From Streptosporangium subroseum (GTDB taxonomy: Bacteria > Actinomycetota > Actinomycetes > Streptosporangiales > Streptosporangiaceae), in contig NZ_FZOD01000006.1 of assembly GCF_900188345.1 (NCBI RefSeq), forward strand, positions 232,239 to 296,238: a stretch of DNA of 64,000 bases, read 5' to 3'. Position 1 is the first letter of the stretch. Each line of letters opens with the position of its first letter. Shown piece by piece: positions 1 through 8,286 of this stretch. The translations under genes and the position numbers were made by a program. The notes beneath the pieces were generated by a model. It saw only the letters and a program-made list of their open reading frames with translations. It made no database searches and was not told the DNA's origin.

Positions 1-400
1 GCGGTCGCTCCGGAGTGCCGTTCTTGTCCCAGTCACGGGCCGACAGTGAGGCGGTCAGCCAGCCGTCCTTGCCGAATTCCACCTGCTTGCGGTATGTCGC
101 GTAGCTGTTCAGCGCCGCTTGCATGCCGGGGCCGTAGTCGTTCTTCCACCAGTCCCCGTAGTCGTCCATCTTCGTGTCGAAGGGCTGGTCACCGGTGAAG
201 CGGATCCACGGACTCGAGTCCGTGTCCAGGTCCTTCTCGCTGCCTTGGAAGTCTTCCGAGTACTTCAGTTTCCAGCCGGCGGTCGCCGGCGGCTTGCTGT
301 TCGGCGTGGCCGCGGTGGCCGCGACGCTCATGCCCGGGATCACGGCCGCCGCGGTGACGAGTCCGGCGATACCGGCCTTCAATGTTCGCTTACTACGCAC
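1..400 (-). CDS. Secreted protein, probably carbohydrate-active (3' end beyond window)
   Basis: The first ~133 codons of an exported protein; the gene runs off the left edge. I chose the GTG at 400 because AGGAG lies 5 bases upstream and it gives a classic Sec signal: RSKR, a hydrophobic stretch (residues 8-25) and an AxA-type site near residue 30. The mature part is rich in Trp/Asp/Tyr (WKLKYSEDFQGSEKD, DDYGDWWKNDYGPGM), which looks like a beta-sandwich CAZyme or LamG-like protein. I cannot assign a family. It lies downstream, on the same strand, of a DUF5107 protein and a sugar importer, so polysaccharide processing outside the cell is the inferred role. Confidence 0.6.
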   Translation of the reverse strand, partial: MRSKRTLKAGIAGLVTAAAVIPGMSVAATAATPNSKPPATAGWKLKYSEDFQGSEKDLDTDSSPWIRFTGDQPFDTKMDDYGDWWKNDYGPGMQAALNSYATYRKQVEFGKDGWLTASLSARDWDKNGTPERP

Positions 401-461
401 TGCATCTCCTAGAAAATTCTGCTTGTTGTTGTGCAGCCTCAGGTTCAGATGCTTGCCTTGA

Positions 462-710
462 TCAGTGCCCGTTCCGCCGTACCGCTGCCGGCGCGGTGAC
501 TGCTGCCCCGGTCCGGCACAACCGTTGGAACGTGTCCTTCTGGATGTACTCCTGCGCGTTCTCCGTAGTGATCTGTGGCGACTCGACCACCGTGTCCTTC
601 TCCACCTGCTTGCCGTCGAGCACCTCGATGGCCCGGTCGAGCCCGAGGCGGCCGATCTGGTCGACGCTGTTCAACCTGGTGACGACCTGGATCTCCCGCT
701 GCCAGACGGT
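462..710 (-). pseudogene. 3' remnant of a sugar ABC transporter substrate-binding protein gene
   Basis: About 80 codons with no start or RBS encode the C-terminal end of a ribose-type binding protein. The segment SVDQIGRLGLDRAIEVLDGK followed by VESPQITTENAQEYI aligns with the C-terminus of the intact binding protein at 4722-5702 (ADTIGRSGLDRMMAVLAG, then APLVTKDNVDKY). The N-terminal lobes and lipoprotein signal are missing: the homology begins abruptly 39 bases past the stop of the DUF5107 gene. This looks like what is left after a deletion or rearrangement removed most of a second importer component. It is too short to bind sugar and is likely non-functional. Confidence 0.7.
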
Positions 711-748
711 GCGCCGCCCGCCGCGGATCGCGCGGCGGGCGACTCCGA

Positions 749-3418
749 TCAGGTGCCGGACTCGGCCGTGAGCAGGGTGGTGCCGTGGGTGTCGGTGAGT
801 ACCAGCCGGGCCTGCGTGCCGGGCGTGACCTTGCCCTTGAGCTTGACCGCGGTGTTCGCCGTACCGGTGAAGGAGCTCTGGTCCAGCGTCTTGCCGGTCG
901 TGGCGTCGACCAGGGTCGCGCGCAGCTTCTGCCCGATCGCGGTGGAGAACAGCCGGCTGGTGACGTTGCCCGACGCGTCCACCTTGACCTCCGCGGCGCC
1001 GTTGGTGTTGGCGTTGGTGACGTCGCCGAGGTCCATCGTCGGCAGGTACGTCTCCGTCCACGACAGGGTCTGCCCGGCCTTGAGCGTGGCGGGGCTGAAG
1101 AACTTCATGGACGCGCCGGCCCACAGCTCGATGTAGGGACGGGCCGAGTTGCCCTTGGTGTAGACGTTGGTGTCGAACGACTTGTTCTGACCCCACTCCC
1201 AGAACTTCATGCCGGGAGTCTTGGTGTTGTCGCCGACCCGGACGACGCCCTCGTTGTTCTCGTGGTTGACGACGCCCCACCAGTTGCCCTGCTGCATGGT
1301 GGCCAGGTCCTGGCCGTAGGCGATGCCGTCCCGGGTCCAGTTCGACATCTGCTTGAGCTTGTCCAGCTTGAGCAGGCCGGAGCCGGCGGGGCCGGCGGGC
1401 TGCTCGACGCCCTCCATCCAGGCGTAACCCGGGTCGCGGTAGACCGTCTTGACCGGCGAGACGACCGACATCGTCGGGGATCCCGAGGTCGTCGGGGCGC
1501 CCGGCGCGAGCGTCGTGCACGTCCAGTACTCGAACTGCTTGTCCTGGTCGCTGGGGTTGTTCAGGCTGACCGCCATGTCGAGGGTCGGCTTGTGCGCGTC
1601 CACGGAGTAGGTGACGGCCGTCTTGATGCCGGTGGCGCCGTGCACGTACTTGGACGGCTTGTACGGATAGTCGACGTCGTCGGTCTTGGTCACGGTGATC
1701 GAGAACTTGCCGTTACGCTGGTCGATCTTGTAGTCCCACGGCACGTTCCAGTACTTGCCGTGCTCGGCTTCGGTGAGCGTCGGGAACACGCCGCCGTACA
1801 CCATCAGCCAGTTCTGGTAGAACGGAGAGTTGCCGGGCGTTCCGGGAGCCTTGCTGGAGAATCCGTACGGGGTGCCGACGGGGTTGGTGTAGAACAGATC
1901 GTTCCCGGTCGGCTTGTAGATCATCGAGAGAAGACGGCCGCCGTAGCCGGGCGCGAACGTCGCCTTGATGTACTTGTTCTCCACCTCGATGGTCTTGATG
2001 GTCTGCCCGACCACCTTGTTGGCCACGCCGTCGGACCGGACGGACACACCGTCGTCGCTGACCTGGTAGTCGTAGTGATCGAAGACGGTGGTGGCGTGCG
2101 TGTTGACCTTGAGGTAGTCCGGGCCGTTCGGGTTGAAGCCGGCACCCGGCGAGGTGAAGTGCCGCGGGGCACGGACGGACACGGACGAGGTGTTCGTGCT
2201 GGTGGCGCCGGTGACGTCGGTGACGGACCCCTGGGTCAGCGCCACCTTGCCGCGCGCGCCGGCCTTGAGGGTCTGCCCGCTGTCCAGCTTGATCACGAGG
2301 GTGGACGCGTCGGGGAAGTACGCCGCGTCGTCACGCAGCGCCTGGCTCACGTCCTGGCCCGAGGTGGTGGTGAGGCCGGTGAAGCGCAGCAGTCCGCGGA
2401 CCTGGTCGGCCGTGACGTTGGTGCCGCTCACGCCGGTCAGGGTTTCCTTCACCGCCAGGTCGCCGGCCTTGGCGATCCGGCGGCTGAACCGGACCTCGAT
2501 CCTGTCGCCGGACGCCCCGACCTCGGCACCGGCGATCTCCGGAGCCGCGTAGGCGCCTCTGCCGCCCGCGACGGTCGCGCCGACCTCGGAGGTGGCCGCT
2601 CCCGCGTTCGTCGTCAGTTTCAGGCCGGTGCCGAGGGTCAACTCGTAGGAGGCGTCGCTGTTCAGGTCGGCGCCGAAGTACAGCCGGTAGTCGCGCTGGT
2701 TGGTCCCGGTGAGGCTTTCCACGTACACCGGGTGGACGGACGAGTCGCCGCTCTTGAGGGTGATGTCCGATCCGGTGTAGGCCCCGACCGGCATCCCCGA
2801 CCAGATCGTCCCGGCGAACGTGACGTCCACCGTGCGCGAGTCCACCTGCTTGGCGGAGGAGACGGTTGCGAGCGCGGCGTCCTGGGGGGTGCCGCGGAAC
2901 GTGGACTGCTTCGTCGACGAGCCGGGCAGCACGCCGCCGTCCGCGGACCGGAAGAACAGGTCGCCGAGCTTGTCGCTTCCGCCGTCGAACCACAGTTCGT
3001 AGGTGTGGCCGTCGAGCGTGGCGCCGGCGCCCAGCACCACCCTCAGCGTCCGGTGGTCAGGGGTGTCCACGGGACGGACGGTCGTGCCCGCGACCTGCGA
3101 GAGCGGCCGGCCGTCGAGCGCCGCGTCCGCGCCGCCGGCAACGCCGCCGCTGACCTTGATGTACTGGGCCGCGTACGCCTGGTTGGCCGCGGTGAACTGC
3201 AGGATGTCCGATCCGAGCGCCTCGTTGAAGGTGATGTCGATCGACTTGTCGTCGGCCGAGGACACCTTGCTGACGCGCAGCGACGGCTGCGCGGACTGCT
3301 GGGACTGGGCCAGCACCGGCTGCGGCATCGACACGACCGTGCCGCCCGCCGTGGCCAAAGCCAGCGCCAGGGCGAGGGCCGCGCCGCGCGGGCGCGTCCG
3401 GTTAAACTGAGTACTCAT
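749..3418 (-). CDS. Secreted DUF5107-domain protein with N-terminal Ig-like beta domains
   Basis: 889 residues. The ATG at 3418 has GGAGAGGACT just upstream and opens a signal peptide (TRPRG, then ALALALALATAGG, cleavage near residue 38). Residues ~45-420 are beta-rich repeats of the SbsA/SwmB Ig-like kind (for example SADDKSIDITFNEAL and SSAKQVDSRTVDVTFAG). Residues ~440-800 resemble the DUF5107 domain, a galactose-mutarotase-like beta-sandwich found in carbohydrate-related proteins, with conserved-looking Gly/Trp/Tyr motifs such as APGYGGRLLSMIYKPTGND and WTCTTLAPGAPTTSGSP. A further beta domain closes the protein. No catalytic residues can be named. Context (PfkB kinase, sugar importer) suggests it binds or processes an extracellular glycan. 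An upstream ATG in frame (3799) lies inside the kinase gene and is rejected. Confidence 0.7.
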   Translation of the reverse strand: MSTQFNRTRPRGAALALALALATAGGTVVSMPQPVLAQSQQSAQPSLRVSKVSSADDKSIDITFNEALGSDILQFTAANQAYAAQYIKVSGGVAGGADAALDGRPLSQVAGTTVRPVDTPDHRTLRVVLGAGATLDGHTYELWFDGGSDKLGDLFFRSADGGVLPGSSTKQSTFRGTPQDAALATVSSAKQVDSRTVDVTFAGTIWSGMPVGAYTGSDITLKSGDSSVHPVYVESLTGTNQRDYRLYFGADLNSDASYELTLGTGLKLTTNAGAATSEVGATVAGGRGAYAAPEIAGAEVGASGDRIEVRFSRRIAKAGDLAVKETLTGVSGTNVTADQVRGLLRFTGLTTTSGQDVSQALRDDAAYFPDASTLVIKLDSGQTLKAGARGKVALTQGSVTDVTGATSTNTSSVSVRAPRHFTSPGAGFNPNGPDYLKVNTHATTVFDHYDYQVSDDGVSVRSDGVANKVVGQTIKTIEVENKYIKATFAPGYGGRLLSMIYKPTGNDLFYTNPVGTPYGFSSKAPGTPGNSPFYQNWLMVYGGVFPTLTEAEHGKYWNVPWDYKIDQRNGKFSITVTKTDDVDYPYKPSKYVHGATGIKTAVTYSVDAHKPTLDMAVSLNNPSDQDKQFEYWTCTTLAPGAPTTSGSPTMSVVSPVKTVYRDPGYAWMEGVEQPAGPAGSGLLKLDKLKQMSNWTRDGIAYGQDLATMQQGNWWGVVNHENNEGVVRVGDNTKTPGMKFWEWGQNKSFDTNVYTKGNSARPYIELWAGASMKFFSPATLKAGQTLSWTETYLPTMDLGDVTNANTNGAAEVKVDASGNVTSRLFSTAIGQKLRATLVDATTGKTLDQSSFTGTANTAVKLKGKVTPGTQARLVLTDTHGTTLLTAESGT

Positions 3419-3684
3419 GTAGTCCTCTCCAATGAGGGGTGGTCCCGGAGCCCGGTGTGCAGACCGGGCTCCGGTGGCTTTTTCAGCCGCCTTTTTCGGG
3501 ATGTGGAGCGATCTCCGCGCCCGTCCTCTTGCGTGGGGGCGGGAAGCATGACGGCAAGACTTCGTCCAGACCTGACGGGCACCGGAGCCGAGAACGTCCG
3601 CTGAAGAAGTTCGAGCCAGGGGATACGGATCAGAGCCGACGGTTCGGTAGAAGGGCGGCCGGTGAACGGAGGGTGCGGCGGCGG

Positions 3685-4674
3685 TCAGGCGGATTCGCTG
3701 GAGAACGGCTGCGGCTCGACGTCCGGGGACGCGCCCGCCCGCACCCGCGCGACCTCCTCCGCGCTCGGGTAGGACCTGGCGCAGCCGGGCCACCGGCACG
3801 ACAGCGCCCCAGCGATCACGGCCGGCTCGAGCGCGTCGGGCGGCGCCGTCCCGGCGAGCCGTCCGGCCAGGTAGGCGCCGGCCAGCGCGTCGCCGGCGCC
3901 CGCGGTGTCGACGACCACGACCGAGGGCGCCGCGACGCGATGGATCTCACCGTCGCTCAGCACCACCGCCCCGGCCGGGCCATCGGTCAGCACGATCTCC
4001 TGCGGCCCCTCGCCCAGCATGGCCCTGATCCGGTCGAGACGGTCCGTGTCGAGCATCGCGAGGGCGTCCTCGCTGGAGAGGATCACGATGTCGGCGGCGC
4101 GGGCGAACGCGAGGTTCCGGTCGGTGTCGGGGCGCAGCATCGGGCGGTGGTTGACGCAGAAGGTCACCATGACGCCACTGTCACGGGCCAGTTCGGCCGC
4201 CCGTTCGGCGGCCCGGGCGGCACTGCCGGAGATCGCCAGCGAGATTCCGCTGACGTGTAGCGCCCCGGCGCCGTCCAGCAGGTGCTCGTCCACGTCCGTC
4301 TCGCTGAGCCGCGTCGCCGCCGAGCCGGACCGGTAGTAGTCGAAGGTGTGCCCGCCGTGCCGCACCGCGTTGACATACATTCCGGTGGGAGCGGACGGAT
4401 CGACGGTGATCCGGTCGACGTCCAGGTGCGCATGCCGCCAGAAGTCCAGCAGCAGGCGGCCCGGGGTGTCCGCGCCAAGGCGGGTCAGCAGCCTGGCCCG
4501 GGTGCCCATCCGGGCCGCCATGACGGCCACGTTGGCGACGTCCCCGCCGAAGCCCCGGCCGAGGTAGCCGGAGGGAAGGTCGTTACGCATGCCCACCTCC
4601 AGCAGCCCCTCGCCCACGGCGACGAGGACGGGCGTCCCTTCGCTGCTCGTGGGATCGGTGTTGTCTTGGATCAC
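3685..4674 (-). CDS. PfkB-family sugar/sugar-acid kinase (KDG-kinase-like)
   Basis: 329 residues, the usual PfkB/ribokinase length. The substrate-side motif is GRGFGGDVANVAVMAARMG (residues ~26-44) and the C-terminal ATP/anion-hole motif is DTAGAGDALAGAYLAG (~255-270), whose Asp in GAGD is the catalytic base in this family. The GGDVANVA form is frequent among 2-dehydro-3-deoxygluconokinases, so a ketodeoxy sugar acid is the best substrate guess, but fructose- or ribose-type sugars are possible. The start is a GTG at 4674 behind AAGGAAG; no internal ATG fits the alignment. It lies 47 bases downstream of the binding-protein gene on the same strand, so imported sugar is presumably phosphorylated here. 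Confidence 0.75.
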   Translation of the reverse strand: MIQDNTDPTSSEGTPVLVAVGEGLLEVGMRNDLPSGYLGRGFGGDVANVAVMAARMGTRARLLTRLGADTPGRLLLDFWRHAHLDVDRITVDPSAPTGMYVNAVRHGGHTFDYYRSGSAATRLSETDVDEHLLDGAGALHVSGISLAISGSAARAAERAAELARDSGVMVTFCVNHRPMLRPDTDRNLAFARAADIVILSSEDALAMLDTDRLDRIRAMLGEGPQEIVLTDGPAGAVVLSDGEIHRVAAPSVVVVDTAGAGDALAGAYLAGRLAGTAPPDALEPAVIAGALSCRWPGCARSYPSAEEVARVRAGASPDVEPQPFSSESA

Positions 4675-4721
4675 GCAGGCTTCCTTACTCCCGATATCGG
4701 TACGGCACAGTGGCGGGCGGA

Positions 4722-5702
4722 TCAGAAGATGCTGTCCGGGTTGCTGTACTTGTCCACGTTGTCCTTGGTGACCAGCGGGGCATCTAAGGGGGTGTCCTTG
4801 CTGGGCTCGGCCCCCGCGAGCACCGCCATCATCCGGTCCAGGCCGGAGCGGCCGATCGTGTCGGCGTTGTTGACCGCGGTGGCGGCGTAGTTCGAGCCGC
4901 TCTTGATGGCGGCCAACGCCTCCTTCTGGCCGTCGGCCGCGACGAGGAACATCTCGTCGGTCCGCCCGGCGTCGGAGATCGCCTTCTGCGCGCCGAGGCA
5001 CATCGCGTCGTTCTCACAGAACACCGCGTCGATGTGCTGGTTCTTGGCGAGGACGTTCTCCATCACCTTCAGGCCGCCGTCGGAGCTCCACCCTCCGAAG
5101 TCCGGGGCGGTCACGACCGTGATACCGGGCGACTGCTTGACCACGCCGAGCAGGCCGTTCGTCCGGTCCAGACCGATGGTGTTGTCGGCCGGGCCGCCCG
5201 TGATGACAACGAGGGTGCCGTTGCCCTTCAGGCGATCGGTGATGTACTGGCCGTTGCCCTGCCCGATCTGGGTGTTGTTGGGGCCGATCCAGCTGGTGTA
5301 CTGGCCGCCGGAGAACTTGCGGTCCACCAGGATCGACGGGACGTTCTTCTGCTCGACCGCGTTCATCGCGGCGGGCGCGGCGTTCAGCGGGCCGCCGGAG
5401 ATGATGATCCCGTCCACGTTCTGGGTGAGCAGGTCGTTGACGTTCGTGGTCAGCTTGGCCGCGTCCCCCTGCGCGTCCGTGCTGATCACCTTGACGTTGC
5501 TGTAGGTCTTGGCCTCGGTCTCGATGGCCTTGGCCATCGCGATGAAGTACGGCGCCTGGAGGCTGAAGTTCGCGATGCCGATGGTCAGGGTCTTCTTCGC
5601 GGTGCCTGCGGCGTCATCGCCTCCGCCGCCATCGGAGCCTCCGCACGCTGCGAGCGACAGTGCGAGCGCGCCCACGAGGGCACAGCCGGCGATCTTCTTC
5701 AT
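4722..5702 (-). CDS. Ribose-type ABC transporter substrate-binding lipoprotein
   Basis: 326 residues of the Peripla_BP_4 (RbsB-like) family. The N-terminus MKKIAGCALVGALALSLAAC carries a lipobox (LAAC), followed by a Gly/Asp-rich linker, so it is membrane-anchored on the outside. Typical family segments follow: QNVDGIIISGGPLNAAPAAM, GPNNTQIGQGNGQYI and FCENDAMCLGAQKAI. The ATG at 5702 follows AAGGAAGAACC. It is the first-lobe/second-lobe receptor for the permease and double ATPase encoded upstream. The sugar is not predictable from sequence alone; the neighbouring kinase and aldehyde dehydrogenase suggest a deoxy sugar or sugar acid. Confidence 0.85.
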   Translation of the reverse strand: MKKIAGCALVGALALSLAACGGSDGGGGDDAAGTAKKTLTIGIANFSLQAPYFIAMAKAIETEAKTYSNVKVISTDAQGDAAKLTTNVNDLLTQNVDGIIISGGPLNAAPAAMNAVEQKNVPSILVDRKFSGGQYTSWIGPNNTQIGQGNGQYITDRLKGNGTLVVITGGPADNTIGLDRTNGLLGVVKQSPGITVVTAPDFGGWSSDGGLKVMENVLAKNQHIDAVFCENDAMCLGAQKAISDAGRTDEMFLVAADGQKEALAAIKSGSNYAATAVNNADTIGRSGLDRMMAVLAGAEPSKDTPLDAPLVTKDNVDKYSNPDSIF

Positions 5703-5794
5703 GGTTCTTCCTTCGGGGTGGGATGGGACGCCTCACGACATGGCGAACGAGGCGATGGGGGGATGAGGGGGTGGGGGACGGTGCGGTGGGGGAG

Positions 5795-6805
5795 CTAGGT
5801 GTTCTGCCGTTCGCCTCGCCGCACGAGGATCGCGACCGCGATGATGAGCCCCTTCAGTACCTGCTGCCAGTAGCTCTGCACGTCGTAGAGGCTGAGCAGG
5901 TTGTCGATGAGTCCGAGCAGAACGACGCCGGCGAGGGTGCCGCCGATGGTGCCGCGTCCGCCCGACAGGCTGGCTCCGCCGATCACGCAAGCGGCGATGG
6001 CGTCAAGCTCGAAGCCCTGGCCGAGGCTCGGCTGCGCGATGCCAACCCGGGAGGCGAGAATGACGCCCGCGACTCCGGCGCACAACCCGGACAGCGCGTA
6101 CGCGAGCACCAGGTGACGCTGTACCTTGACGCCCGCGAGCCGTACCGCCTCCCGGTTGCCGCCGATGCCGAGCAGCGCCCGGCCCGCCGACGTCCGGTTG
6201 ATCAGGACCCAGCCCAGTGCGAACATCAACAGCGTGATGATCGCCGCGATCGGGATGGGGCCGACATTCTGCGAGCCGAGGGTCAGGAAGTCCGGCGTGG
6301 TGGGAGTGATCGGGGTTTTGGAGTAGACGTAGGTGAGGCCCCGGAACGTTGTCATGGACGCGAGGGTCACCACGAACGGAGCCAGCGAGAACCGCGCGAC
6401 CATGATGCCGTTGACCGTTCCGCACAGCACGCCGATGACGATCGCCATGAGGACCGCCAGCGGCAGCGGCAGTCCGCTCACCAGGCCGGCCGACATGATG
6501 CCGGTCAGCGCGACCACCGATCCGACCGACAGGTCGATCCCTCCGGTGAGGATGACCAGCAGCATGCCGAGGGCGAGCAGCCCGGTGGTGACCATCTGCC
6601 GGAGCAGGTTGGTCATGTTCCCCTCGGTGAGGAACGAGTCATTGGTGATGCCCGCGACCACGACGATCGCGATCGCGACGCCGATCAGCACCAGGATGGT
6701 CGGCGGCGGGACGGCCGCGCGCCACCGGGCGGACGCCGGTGCCGTAGCCTCCGGCGCCTTACCCGAATCCGTGTCCCGCACCGTCGAAGTCTGTTGCCCT
6801 GTCAT
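5795..6805 (-). CDS. Ribose-type ABC transporter permease
   Basis: 336 residues, BPD_transp_2 family (RbsC/AraH-like), with about eight to ten hydrophobic segments starting at residue ~36 (PPTILVLIGVAIAIVVVAG). The family signature is seen in GLLALGMLLVILTGGIDLSVG (first 20 residues LLALGMLLVILTGGIDLSVG) and again in the later loop GGASLSGGRGTIGGTLAG. The ATG at 6805 overlaps the ATPase stop in an ATGA, so the two are translationally coupled. It forms the membrane channel for the sugar bound by the lipoprotein at 4722-5702. Confidence 0.85.
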   Translation of the reverse strand: MTGQQTSTVRDTDSGKAPEATAPASARWRAAVPPPTILVLIGVAIAIVVVAGITNDSFLTEGNMTNLLRQMVTTGLLALGMLLVILTGGIDLSVGSVVALTGIMSAGLVSGLPLPLAVLMAIVIGVLCGTVNGIMVARFSLAPFVVTLASMTTFRGLTYVYSKTPITPTTPDFLTLGSQNVGPIPIAAIITLLMFALGWVLINRTSAGRALLGIGGNREAVRLAGVKVQRHLVLAYALSGLCAGVAGVILASRVGIAQPSLGQGFELDAIAACVIGGASLSGGRGTIGGTLAGVVLLGLIDNLLSLYDVQSYWQQVLKGLIIAVAILVRRGERQNT

Positions 6806-8286
6806 GCCGCGACCCCCACCGAATGCGCGAGAACCTCGTCCTCGGTCGTGTCCGCCGAGCCGACCTCGGCGACCAGTCGTCCACCGCGCATCACCAGCAC
6901 GCGATCGGTGGCGCCGAGGACCTCGGCCAGGTCGGAGGAGATCAACAGGATCGCCACCCCCTCCCGGGTCAGCTCGTCGATCATGCGGTAGATGTCGACC
7001 CGGGTGGCCATGTCGACCCCGCGGGTCGGCTCGTCCAGGATCAGCACCCGTGGCCGCGTCAGCAGCCACTTGGCCAGCACGACCTTCTGCTGGTTGCCGC
7101 CGCTGAGGTGGCGGACCGGCATCTCCGGACGCGGCGGGTTGATGCCCAGCCGCTCGATCATGTCCTGAACGTTCGCGGCCCGACGCCTGGTGTTCAGCAG
7201 GCCCGCGTGCGAGATCCGGGGCATCGTCGCGAACGTCGTGTTGTCGGTGATGTCCATGCCGAGGACAAGCCCGCTGTGCTTGCGGTCCTCGGTGACCAGC
7301 GCGATCCCGGCGCCGATGGCGTCGCCGGGTGTGCGGAATCGCGTAACGGCGCCGTCCAGCTCAACCGTCCCGGACGTCTGCCGGTCGGCGCCGAACAGGC
7401 ACCGGGCGACCTCGCTGCGGCCGCTGCCGACCAGCCCGAACATGCCGACGATCTCGCCCGCTGCCAGGTCGAATGACACGTCGTCGAACGCCCCGTCCCG
7501 GCTCAGGCCCCGCACGCTGAGCAACGGCTTACCAGACTCGGGCACCCGGTCCGGGTAGATCTGCTCCAGCCGGCGCCCGGCCATCAACGCGATGATCTCG
7601 TCCTCGCTGGTGAGGGCCGGGGTGAGCGTATCCACCACCCGGCCGTCCTTGATGACGGTGATCCGGTCGGAGATCTCCATCACCTCGGCCAGCCGGTGCG
7701 AGACGTACAGGATCGCGACGCCACGCTCCCGCAGCCTGCGGATCAGGTCGAAAAGCCGGTCGAGGTCGGTGCCTGCGAGCACGGCGGACGGCTCGTCCAG
7801 GACGAGCATCCGGGGCTCGACCGCCAGTGCCTTGGCGATTTCCACCATCTGCTGGCGCGCGACCGACAGCTTCCCGGCACGAGCGCGCGGATCGATGTCG
7901 GCGAACCCGATCTCCTCCAGCAGCGCCCGCACCCGCGCGTGCGCCGCCGGCCAGTCGACCAGCCCGCGCTTGGTGGGCAGCGCGCCCAGCAACACGTTCT
8001 CTGTCACCGTCATCTGGGGTACGAGGCTGAGCTCCTGGTAGACGGTCCGGAACCCCAGAGCCTGCGCGTCCTCGGGGCCGCGCAGGGTGAGCGGCTCGCC
8101 GTCCAGCAGGATCGTCCCGCCGTCCAGCGGGGCGGCCCCCGCCAGCACCTTGATCAGGGTCGACTTGCCGGCGCCGTTCGCTCCCGCGATGGCGAGAACC
8201 TGCCCGCCCTCGGCGGTCAGGTCGACGCCGTGCAAGACCTCGACGCCGCCGTATCCCTTGCGGACGCCCCGTAGTTCCAGTCTCAC
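6802..8286 (-). CDS. Ribose-type ABC transporter ATPase, two ABC domains
   Basis: 494 residues, the RbsA/MglA double-ATPase layout. Domain 1 has Walker A GANGAGKST (~33-41), a degenerate signature LSVARQQMVEIAKAL (~133) and Walker B LVLDEPSAVLAG. Domain 2 has a degenerate Walker A GLVGSGRSE (~281) but an intact signature LSGGNQQKV (~397) and Walker B LILDEPTRGVD. This asymmetry is normal for the family. The start codon is GTG at 8286, overlapping the TGA of the aldehyde dehydrogenase (GTGA), and its own stop overlaps the permease start. It powers sugar uptake. Confidence 0.88.
   Translation of the reverse strand: MRLELRGVRKGYGGVEVLHGVDLTAEGGQVLAIAGANGAGKSTLIKVLAGAAPLDGGTILLDGEPLTLRGPEDAQALGFRTVYQELSLVPQMTVTENVLLGALPTKRGLVDWPAAHARVRALLEEIGFADIDPRARAGKLSVARQQMVEIAKALAVEPRMLVLDEPSAVLAGTDLDRLFDLIRRLRERGVAILYVSHRLAEVMEISDRITVIKDGRVVDTLTPALTSEDEIIALMAGRRLEQIYPDRVPESGKPLLSVRGLSRDGAFDDVSFDLAAGEIVGMFGLVGSGRSEVARCLFGADRQTSGTVELDGAVTRFRTPGDAIGAGIALVTEDRKHSGLVLGMDITDNTTFATMPRISHAGLLNTRRRAANVQDMIERLGINPPRPEMPVRHLSGGNQQKVVLAKWLLTRPRVLILDEPTRGVDMATRVDIYRMIDELTREGVAILLISSDLAEVLGATDRVLVMRGGRLVAEVGSADTTEDEVLAHSVGVAA

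Noticed and set aside
785..3604. A 939-codon plus-strand open frame over the DUF5107 gene
   Set aside because: It is the antisense shadow that high GC at third codon positions creates; composition is Arg/Gly/Val-rich with no family motifs, and the minus-strand gene has a signal peptide and RBS.
3419..3684. A gene in the DUF5107-kinase gap
   Set aside because: Only Arg-rich out-of-frame extensions are open; no RBS-start pair or motif.
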